From Onchocerca volvulus (taxonomy: Eukaryota > Nematoda > Chromadorea > Rhabditida > Onchocercidae): a stretch of 64,000 nt of DNA. The translations under genes and the position numbers were made by a program. The DNA is taken from the NCBI GenBank assembly GCA_000499405.2, contig HG738138.1, positions 7,748,888 to 7,812,887 of the forward strand. The letters are read 5' to 3'. Positions 53,794-64,000 of this stretch are shown one piece after another; the first letter of the stretch is position 1, and each line of letters starts with the position of its first letter. The notes below the pieces were generated by a model that had not been told where the DNA came from, made no database searches, and was given only the letters and a program-made list of their open reading frames with translations.

Positions 53794-56700
53794 AAAATGA
53801 AAAGAAAATTATCACTGCAGTAAAGGAGACCAACAAAAGTTCTTCTGAATGATGAGAAATTTACCTTGAAGTTTCAAAACTACTTGCTCTTCGCTCATCT
53901 CCTTTTTGTTGCGAAAGATGGATGGAGCAACCCGTCGGCAATTGTGAAGCCTGAATTAGGGATAAGTAGGAATGTATTGCAACAAACATCAAATAGTTTC
54001 TACTTTCAGAAAAATGCCAGATAAGAAAGTACGTCATACAAAATCGAGGAAACCTTCTGCTCTATGCTATCTGCATTTATTCTTTCTTATCTAATCCACT
54101 GTAGAGACGTTCTCGGAATAATGACATTATTCAATCAAGGAGGATACTTTTTGCAAAACTTCACAACACTGGTTGATTCTTACCACTTTCCCAAATTGTT
54201 TTTCAATATTTGCTTTATATTCGTAAAAAGAAGCTACAAGGGACTCGTGAAACTGAATATTCACTTCATGGTCTCGAGATGCATGCGCATATAAGCAAAA
54301 CTCCAAAATTGGAACCTGAAAGCTGATGGCATTAAAGTTGACTACTGTAGGAGCAAAAAATCTTAAAAATTGCGAAAAAATCAAGAATTAACCTGGTTTC
54401 TGATTAAAATTCTCAGGTGACGCACAAGCTCATGTTCTTCTGGTGTGAGAACTGAAGCACATCGATCAGAGAAAAATATCTGAAGCAAGAATACAACTAC
54501 CAGTCATACAAAAATTCATATTTGAACTTATAGGATTTAAAAAATTTGGAAATAAACAGTTAGAACATTCAAATCAAACTTTGTAGTTTTTGATTCCTCC
54601 TTGTACATACGCCTGTACAATGCCTCGAATTTTGCCTCCCAATGGAACAACTGATTCTAACGGTGTAGAAAGGACCACATGTGCCATTTCTTCCATTTCT
54701 TCATTGTTTTTCTGCATCGTTGTCACAGCTTCCATCAATGGAGAACACTCAATCTACAGAAAAAAATGGAGTCATCCACCTATAAAAGCGTGATGATCTA
54801 TTATAATGACCATTAATACTGACTTGAATTTAACTTACTGGATCAGAAAAAATAGTAATTTGTGACCAATGTAAAATGTTAGGCAGTTGTTCTTCAACAG
54901 AAACTGAACGTCGAATTACCCATGATCGCATGATTTCGCTATCTTCCAGTTCTGTCCATTTTGTTCCTTTTCGAATTTCGCCTTTACAAAATTCGAAATT
55001 TTGCACCTTAAAATTTTATTCCGTGGGATAGTTTAGCTTTCAACGAACTAATCTGATAGATCAGATGCCAACAATTTAATCGCATTGCATGCGATGCTAA
55101 TGTACCTAAGTCATAAACAAAAGAATCTTCAAAGGATTTTCGAATATCTGAGTTATGTTAAAATTACTATTTAAATTACTGTGACATGATAGTCAGTATT
55201 CATCATAAATTCACTTTTTTTTTTTTGATAAAAAATAAATACCCTGTTATTTTTGAAATACCATCGAATCAGACGATTGCTACATTTCTTTTCCCAACAG
55301 CTTTCAAAAAGCGGTTTCACGGGAAAAATTTGCAAAAATTTGTTATCATGCTTCGAAAGATGCGAACACTCATCCATCGTATTAATTAACTGGGCACCAG
55401 GAAAAGTTGATAGCATTCGATGGCGAAAACTGACAATGGCCTAAATATAAGTGATTTATTAATGAAAAAGTTTTTAGCAATCCGAGATTTAATAAACCGA
55501 AAATTAAAATACAGAAGGAATCAGCCAAAAATTGACTTCGCATTCATTTCCACGGTAGATGAACTGTCGATTGTTCAAATAGCTAGGAAAACTGAGACCA
55601 TAAAATCCAACGAAGAAATACGTACATGCAACTCGTCCTTGTGTACTCACTTTGTGATATAGTTCAGCAAGGCGCTGCTGAAAAATTAGCTTAGAATAAT
55701 TTTCAACTTTATAGAAATGTAAAACTCAAGAAAAAAAAAGAAAAAAAGAAAATACAGAAAACTTAACTAACTATAAAAGGTTGAAATTACTGACCGAATT
55801 ACACCAAGTACAAAAAACAATATATAAACACTTACTAGAAGGCTTGGTAATTTTTCGTACTCATAATTTTTTTCATACTGAAATGTCAGTTCTTTCAAAA
55901 TACCAATAGATTCTTCCCACAATTCTTTTTCATCGAAAAGATTAGCCGCTTCATTATAAAGTGTTTCTTTGAGCTGACGCTGCGTACCACACTGCCGATT
56001 TAAATGTGCATCCAGAATAGCAGTCGGTAACTCACAGTCCGCCCACTAGATTTGGAGTTTATTAGAAAGAAAAGAAATCAGGATGTGCTACTCTACATCT
56101 TAATCTGGATTGTATTTTATTTCAAATTTGAGAAGAATCATAAAACCAACGTTCAATGAGACACTATGTCCAAATAAACACAGTTCAATCAGCCCAAATC
56201 GTTATTTTCTGAATTTTCTTTGATAAAAGCATATCCTTGCTAATATACAATAGAAAAAAGTGGAATTTTCGAAAAACTTACCGACAATGTTTCAGCGTGT
56301 TTCAGAAGTGTGAAGGCTGCTTCAATTTTATTGTTGCTGAGCATGTGAAGATCATAGAGCTTATAAACATAATTGATGTAAAGGTCAGCTTGACCAATAA
56401 GTTTATAAAATTTCTGAAATATCAAAAGATGAAGCATTAAAGAAATAGGTTCTTCTAAATCTACTTGTCAAATTGCAGAATTTCCAAATCATACATGAAA
56501 AAGGTTCATGAAAACTTCGACTTAAAAATAAAAAAAAAAAAAGAAAACTAACTAACCAACAATTCAACAGTTCGATCCATTCCGTTTTCTATGCGGTAAC
56601 CATTTGTTCGTACTTCACGATATTCAAAAAGATGTTGAAGAAGAGTATCAACTAAAGTCACAAACTTGCAACCTTCTATAATAAGATCGGTATCCGAACG

Positions 56701-59700
56701 ACACCTGAAAACTTGAGATGACTTCAATACCTTTAATAATTTCTACAAAGTTTTCCTCGGGAACTAAAAAACGACACTTACATATCCATCATGATATTAT
56801 GCAATTGCTTCTTGAATTCTTCTCCACCACAGTCCTCATCAACCAGACAATCCAGTTGCACTATAGTTTCGTTTGCAAACTTGAATGTGATACTTCAGTG
56901 GGACAGTAAATAGTTAAAATAAAGAAAACAAATAAAATCTAAAAGATTAATCGGAGAAAAAATCAGAAACACTCTACTTTGGAAAAATTGCGTAATGGTG
57001 ATAAATGAAATTCACACTGAAGCATATCGAAAAATATGGGTATAACAGTTTCACGTACAACATCGTCATCAACCAGGGCAACTCGAAGATAAGAACCAAT
57101 CATAGATGGCACAAACAGGATCTTTTGGGTCACTGCAAAAGTATGAAAGAATATTCTCCATTTGAAATTATATTAAATTTCATTCATATATAGAAGTGCT
57201 TAGATCGATAAGCCTAACTTGACAGTCTGAACCACATAGAGCGCAAGTCTGCAACTGCTATCCTTCTCAAATCTGGTTGGGATGATAGAAGTCGTGACCG
57301 CCGTTCACTAATTGTTGGTGAGCCTAGTTGGAGAGCTTTTTGTGTGCAAAGAGCAACCATTGTCAACATATACTCTCGCCAAAGCTAAATAATAAAATCA
57401 AGAATTTAACAAGTGTAAAAAACCAAACACAAAGGGAAGAAATTACAAATAAATTGCATATATGCAGACAATGATGAAAGTTAAACAAACTTCAGCATTG
57501 AACTGATCGTCATGAAAGTGCTCAACGATTGTCGACATGATAAATTTCATTGTTTTCAAAATCATTCTGAGAATAAATGATGAAATAAAATGTAGACATC
57601 CATGATAGGATTTAAAAACATGAAGAAGACCCCAGCGAAAGAATAATAAAATTTACCGATTTATATTGCTTCATCCCATTTTTTGCTGGCCTTTAATACT
57701 GACTGACCTGAATGTCGCTGAGGCAATACTTTTTAGAAGCCAAAAAAGTACTGAAGAATCTTGAAATTCGACAAGATAATGCATCGATTTTATTATTTCT
57801 CATTAGGTTTATGCTAGGAAATAGCAGAAACCATTGAACAAACTTTGTATCCTAAAATCTTCTATGTAAACAAGAATCTCACCTATCTTGCAACAGTATC
57901 ATCTGGAACCAAGAACATGGGAATGGTGAGTTGTTGATGAGATCACGAAACAAATGAACAAGTTCCATCAATAAATCATGTTTATCAATACGGGTAGCAT
58001 GACCTTCCAGATATATTTTGTACATTTGTGCCGACAATTTGCTGAGAACTGCAATCGTAAGGGCACAGAACACAGACTGAAATAATGTTATTCTTTGGAG
58101 CAAGTATATAAAAATGAAAAATATTAAAACTCGCAAGAAATCTCCCAATTTCAGAAATCTTGATTAGATTTTGAGAATAAGATAAAGTTGAAACAAAAAA
58201 AATTATTTAGCAAACATACAGCAGAATATTTTGCATTTATCAAAAAGATTGTCGTTTGAACTATGGTACGAAACGATTTCCATACAATAAGATAAAGTTC
58301 TTCCTCGGTTCCTTGCTCATGAGCAGGATCCTTAAACAGAGTACGTATGGCTGAATAATCCAAAACGAATAAAACTACAGAACTTTTTCTTTTTACAAAA
58401 ATAATACGCATTAAAGGTAATTTTTTAATTTGAAATGAATTTAATGAACCATGGAACAAAAGAGGCGCTCAATGATATAAAACATTATGTCGGCGCTTGC
58501 TGAACTACATTCCTCCATTTTGGACTGATCACATACAACATCTTGCAAATGAACGAAGTCAAAAGTCTCGAGTTCTTCCACAACTTTTTCAATGATCTGA
58601 AAAGTAATACAATGTCATGGCAAATAAATAAATTATGCCTTGTAAAAAAGGAAGACGACATGTTTTATGTGTATGTATTTACATTAAAACAATTTCGAGA
58701 ATAATTTTAAGATAAAGAAAACTGCTTAACAAAGAAGGGGAACTTGAAAGATAAAATTAATGACAATCAAAATCCGGTGTTATACACTAAATATATATAT
58801 AATGTCACGGCTGTACGAATCAAGAAGTCATAATGCAGGGAAATAATTTCAATTTTGAGCGATGTATTTAACAAATATTAAAACGAAAACTTATGCATTA
58901 AATGCCATCAATAAGTTCAAAATTAAATTTATTACCCTTTGACTCAATGATCCAGTACTGCTAACACTGACCTAAACAAAACAGTTATCAATGATTAATG
59001 AATTTGCTACGGCCAAGAATAATGTTATGATTTCGCAATACTGTTTAAAATCTATTCTTCAATACGCCATGGAATAATATAAGAGCTTCGCTTTTTCATA
59101 TCTACGTTAGCAGTTAAAAAGAAAAACAGAATCCACATATGCCATTCAAAAGAATCATGTTTTTTTTCAACCAGTCAAGGAAGTCAAATTACAAGAATGC
59201 AGAACAAAGAAACTATGGTACTGAAAAGAATTGATTAGCGGACCTTCGGCAACAGCTTCTTCCGGTTTTCTTCCTGGATGAAGTGCTCCGTCTGCACTAT
59301 ATTTTTAAGGAAATTCAAACGGCATCTTGAACTTATATTTTCACCAAGATTATCCATTAACCGTACTAAGAAATTCCTTAAATTAACAATATTATATTAA
59401 CGAAATGCCTACCTCCACTGAATCTTTCAACCGTTCATTAAACCTCAGATAGAGTTATCATTACAAATTATCAAGGAAAGTTCGGAATTTCGGCACGTTT
59501 AAAACAACAGGTCTATTGAAAATTTGCATCTGAGATGATAATATGACTGATACCATTTTTTGGGGCAATAATGATAAAGATTTAACAAAAAAAATTTTTC
59601 CCTAATACATCCAATTATCATCAATTCAAAACCATACGTGAGATCAACGCTGTTGTAAACATCGTAATAGGTAAGATGTGGAATGATTGCTGGTATATGT

Positions 59701-62700
59701 TTCAATGCCATATTTTGACAAGTCATACGTACTCGCTTATTTTGCATAAATACGACAAATGCTTCTAGCAGTTCACTGATCAGAATTTGGAAATTATTTG
59801 AAGCTATACCAAGTCTACAATTTGAATTTACTGAAATCTCCAAAGGAACCTTAACACCTGAAAATGATATTTTGTCTAGATTTCTCCATATTTTTCGTGA
59901 ATATATTCTTTTTTCTAAAACTGAGAAATTACCTGTTACTGCATAATTTCGATCTAACGACCAATTTAATAAGGGTGCCAAGACTTTTCATTGTATTTAA
60001 TGATCTTTCGTGCGTCTCTTCCGCATTTTCAATTCTTTCACGAAGAACCGGTAACAATTTTCTAAACAAAAATTCTCATCATATTTCATTTTATATTCTC
60101 ATTTGCTTCAACACATTTTATTGAAAAATATTGGCAACTACCAAGCTCACCAAAACCGCCTCTGTAAAAACAGACAATAATGTTTAGCGAATCAGTATAT
60201 GTTTCAATTTTTACCTAATTAAAATCAACATTGCAAACAATAATAATAATAACAAATATTTAACAAATACTTGCCACTTTTGTTAATTTAAATTTTATTG
60301 ATAGTTTATAACATACAAAAATGCTACAGTTGAATGAAAATTCTCCACATATTTATCAAGTACTGGTCGGAAATTCTTATACCGCTCTTCATTCACCAGT
60401 TGTATTAAAGTGACCTTAAAAATATATACTAATTGATAAAATCTTAAAAAATATCAAATGCTCGATAAAAAAAAAAAAAAAACTAGAAACAATATTAGGA
60501 AAATACTGAAAAAGAAAAAATAAAATTTTAGAAATAAACTTCAAGAAATGATGCAAAAAGCTATCATCAGGAGCTGAAATAGAACAATTTACCAAATTAT
60601 CAAAAATTAAACTGTCGTATTCTGGATAATGATCTAAAATTTCGAAAAGAGCATCGCAGAAGTTCGGGATGAACTTCACCAACTCTTCACCAACTGCTAG
60701 AAATTTTGGTTTTGAAATTTCTTCCAATCTTTCTTTTAAGTTGCTTCTGGAAAAGGAACTATAACAAATACTCCCTATATACAAGTGTTAAAAGTATTTT
60801 CATTTTTAAATTCGAAATTTAATGCCATAAAAAATTTGAATACAAGGACCTACAAAACTATGAAATCATATTTTTTTTTTTTTTTTTTAAACTCAAAAGG
60901 AAATCGCACACACCTATTTTGTTTCCATCTAAGTATATCCAAGAGACTCTTGTTATGAGTTAGTGTTGTCGAGCAAGTTACTGTTTCAATGGTTAGAAAA
61001 TTTTTTTCGCCATAAATAAAGGTTGTTGTTTGAGGCCTCAACTGAGATTGAGAAGCCTTAAGCTCCCCTCGCGTGGCAGGCAAGCGAGTATAACTAGTAT
61101 CATTATCATCAAAACGTCCCGTCTCAACCTAAATTTTCTAAAAAATGAAGTTGAAATAAATTTTAATATGGAGTATGGAAAATATTAATGAAACTTTCGT
61201 TTAAAGGGTAAAAGTTTTGATTAATATAAATATACATCGTAAACTAACCTTATAAACTAATAATTCATGCAAACCATCCCTGATCAAAGTTGCACCTTCC
61301 ATAATGCGCGCAAATGCTAATGCAAAAGGTCCTTTTTCTTGTTTTGTTTTATCAAAAGCTTTTTTATGATGAAAAGTTATTCTAAGATGAATATTCTGGT
61401 CGATATTCTCTGGAATCTGTACCTAAGACGAACAGAAATGAGAAACTGATGTATTTTTTTTAGGAAGACAATCTAATTGTCAAAATTGGTTTCAATAAAT
61501 TTAATTTTAGAACTATGTGCAAGAAATCAAGTTTTTTTCGGATTATGTTTAAAAAATATTTACAAAATTGTAACAATGGCATACTTTGATAGCTTCATTC
61601 CATTTCGGTTTATCATCATGATAAAAAACCAGACTTTGATATGTTGTGCTATAGCGTACTCCATCTGCAGTGATCATAACGATGCTCTAAACGATGATGA
61701 ATAGTTGAAAGAAAGAATAAAAAAATTACACCTTAATGATGAAAAGAAATTTCAAGAAGATTTATTACAGATTTCAAGCAATGCAAATCAGTCATGAATG
61801 TTTGAAAATTACATTTTCAACTATTCCGTTTGTATCAACAACTGTTACTCGTACTTCAATATTTTTGTCCGATCCTTTACCACCATGCAAATCACCTTGC
61901 AGTAATGTAACATACAAATCATTTCGAATGTCATCTGTAATACATTCAATTTTTTGATATCCCGATATTCCAAAATTATATTTTAGTACATTGTGGACAG
62001 AAGTGTTTAAATTCAGATTATCGGAAAGTTAAAAATGCTAACAAAATCTAGTCTTACAATATTAATTCTTAAAACTATGTGGCGAAACTGTTTACCTGCC
62101 GAAATAATATCTGCAAACGATAATCTTCTCAATTCGAATGGCGGATTACTTGAAAAAATCTGAGGGTGTATCTTTTTTATTTGGATTAGCGAACCAAGAA
62201 GGACTTCTGTTGAGATCATTAGCTGTGCTCGCCCAAACGCTGAAATTCAATGAAATAACTGGAAAATCATTGATTTTATGGAAACTAATTCACGAAATCT
62301 AAGTAGTTCCAAGCAGCTCTTAACCTAAACTTGAGTTTGCATTCAAAAAACTAATTGAAAATGTGTGCATTACCGGAAAGTTCTCCATTTACTGTTTTTA
62401 AGGAATTGTTTGTCCTCGTAGTGCTTGCTCGAGCTATCAGCTGTTCCAAACTATCATCACTGTAAAATCATTTCAAAATGCTATGAACATCGATATAAAT
62501 CTAATTTCCATAAAAATATAGGCACATCTCAGTTTCAACATTAAGTCTATGATTACAGCAACAGGATGAAATTTTGTATGGATTATTACCGATTTAAAGA
62601 AATGATATGTTCAGTAGCACTATGCGAATTGCCTATAACATTTGATAGATCCAGCACTGCAGCAGCATATGGCTGTCGGGGCCAAAATTGAGGTGGACCG

Positions 62701-64000
62701 AGGTAAGCGTGTTTCTTCAAAGTTGAGGAAATCTGTTCAATTGGAGCAATTCGTGCAACTCTAATACAGAGTAGAAGACGATGGGCTTCCATTGACAATA
62801 AAGAGGAAGGATATTCTTTTGAACCGAGATCCTATAATTAAAAATTTTAAATATTATCTGCATATAGAAATAGACCACCAACAAACTGACCTAACGGAAA
62901 CTTTTCGTCCCATTTTTACTATATATGATATTATAGAATTATCTATGAAATCTAACACAGGAAATTACATCTGAATTGCATAATATCTTTACCGGACAAT
63001 CGTAAACATTAAAAAAAAACAAAAAAAAAACAAAAAAAATAAAGTCAGACAAGTATCAAAACTTACATTGAACAAGACTTTATTGTTGCGATTGGTCAAA
63101 TTACCCGTGGAGAAACTCCAGTAAAATACGAAGTTTTCGCTGCAATATTCAGCGAATTACAAAGAACAAAATTTTTTATGTGACTTTGGAAAATTAATTA
63201 GAAAATAAAATTTCATGATAACATACGATATAAACTTCTTTTCAGAAGTATCATATAAGGATAATGTGAATTCGCACTCCGCTTTCGAGTCAACCGTTGC
63301 GGAAAGAGCATGAACCAGCAGAGAAAAAGCAGTTATTCCAGGCATATCATTAGGTTTCTGAACCATAAAAATAGAAAAACTACGACTCACTTGGTTCCAT
63401 CAACTAAGAATTAAAATTTGTAAAAATATTTCCAAATTAAATCTGGAAGAAAAAAAGAATTATCTTGCATGATAAGTGATGAGAGTTATTTTTTAATCCG
63501 CATGCATTAAAACGTACAGAATCATTCAGAATTCTACTGGCAGCATCTACATGAGCACGGTATACCTGTACCACAGACGTTGTATCGTTATCCATTTTTT
63601 TGCCCAGATCATCTCTGATAAGCATGTCAAGACCCAGCCATCTATAATAAAAATGTTGGCAATAATTAAAAAAAAACTAGGCCGTCGACCAAAAAACTGA
63701 AACGTATTCCTGAAAATCAGTATTACAAAAAATAAAAACTTACTGATTGCCCAGATCGATTTTCCTAGCTAATTCTGATCTCATCTCCCTCAGTTCTTCA
63801 ATGGGAACATTACCCGAAAGTATTTTTTTGCGCATTACCATTAGATCTTCCATGTACACTAGCACTTCATCTTGACATTCCATCCTTGCCTGATGATAAT
63901 AAGTATTCTGAAATTTGCGAACATTTTACAAATTTCAAACAGTCATGAGAATTTGAAATGATATGAATTAATTGATTTGGATGGTTTCGTTCCATTGAAT
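52890..64000 (-). CDS. ced-5: DOCK180/CED-5 family Rac guanine-nucleotide exchange factor, 3' part
   Basis: Cytoplasmic GEF that, with ELMO/CED-12 and Crk/CED-2, activates Rac for corpse engulfment, cell migration and axon outgrowth. The 5' end lies beyond 64000. Leading exons, 5' to 3': 63744-63907, 63518-63641, 63227-63357, 63067-63139, 62590-62831, about 62374-62459, then about 62.1-62.24, 61.80-61.95, 61.58-61.69, 61.25-61.42 and 60.91-61.13 kb. These hold a helical region (DLMVMRKKILSGNVPIEEL), a Dock-type segment (GPPQFWPRQPYAAAVLDLS) and the DHR-1 C2-like lipid-binding domain (DIRNDLYVTLLQGDLHGG; FALAFARIMEGATLIRDG; CSTTLTHNKSLLDILRWK). Many short exons at 56.5-60.8 kb encode the helical middle. 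DHR-2, the Rac-exchange domain, spans about 54.1-56.4 kb (WADCELPTAILDAHLNRQCG; PILEFCLYAHASRDHEVNIQ). The tail exons 53300-53485 and 52890-53013 are Ser-rich and basic, ending with the SH3-binding PPPLPPRR and a stop at 52890-52892. DOCK1-type is favoured over other DOCKs by this tail. Confidence 0.9.
53225..53248. repeat. Poly(T) tract in a ced-5 intron
   Basis: A homopolymer run of about 24 T between the last two coding exons; no other structure. Confidence 0.85.
53757..53791. repeat. Poly(A) tract in a ced-5 intron
   Basis: A run of about 35 A just upstream (in minus-strand sense) of the exon encoding the basic C-terminal tail. On the minus strand it reads as poly(T) ahead of the splice acceptor, as does the tract at 53225. 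Confidence 0.85.

Overview
The window is AT-rich eukaryotic DNA from a nematode. Exons are short, most introns end in TTTCAG, and acceptor-like TTTAG/TTCCAG sites sit just before several start codons, as expected for spliced-leader trans-splicing. The gene set is recognisably worm-like: slit, a Cys-loop chloride-channel subunit, the PKA regulatory subunit kin-2, sphingosine-1-phosphate lyase spl-1 and a DOCK180/CED-5 homologue. A parasitic spirurid or filarial-type genome is my inference from composition and intron style; it is not proven. Exon models were built by hand from reading frame, splice phase and family conservation. For slit, the channel, kin-2, ANKFN1, spl-1 and the lectin, every listed junction agrees in phase.

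Layout, left to right. The minus strand at 1411-11714 carries the 5' part of slit and runs off the left end. A 2.6 kb intergenic region separates it from a divergent plus-strand gene at 14339-19138, a complete 398-residue anion-type Cys-loop receptor subunit. About 6 kb without a convincing gene follows, with a long (GT)n microsatellite. Plus-strand kin-2 lies at 25227-30072, with a second candidate first exon at 27011-27154. Convergent to it on the minus strand at 31158-37191 is an 866-codon homologue of ANKFN1 / Drosophila wide awake (ankyrin, FN3 and Ras-association domains).

The most striking object is a giant, apparently perfect inverted repeat. Arm 34524-37611 and arm 37644-40731 (3088 bp each) are separated by a 32 bp spacer. 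The left arm is the 5' half of the ANKFN1 gene. The right arm is a mirror copy holding the same ten 5' exons on the plus strand and ending inside an intron, so it is a truncated copy. It is either a very recent inverted duplication with a palindromic bidirectional promoter, or a fold-back assembly artefact.

Beyond it lie spl-1 (minus, 41044-44794, complete, 549 residues), an LTR-like sequence around 45.5-46.0 kb, a small secreted C-type-lectin-domain protein (plus, 47688-49413) and an unrecognised Lys/Glu/Asn-rich protein (plus, 49871-51749). From 52890 to the right edge the minus strand is filled by the 3' part of a ced-5/DOCK1 gene (DHR-1, DHR-2 and a proline-rich tail). No CRISPR, rRNA or tRNA gene was recognised.

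Functionally the genes are independent loci, not an operon. Several belong to signalling and nervous-system development (slit guidance, DOCK-Rac signalling, channel subunit, PKA, wide-awake homologue).
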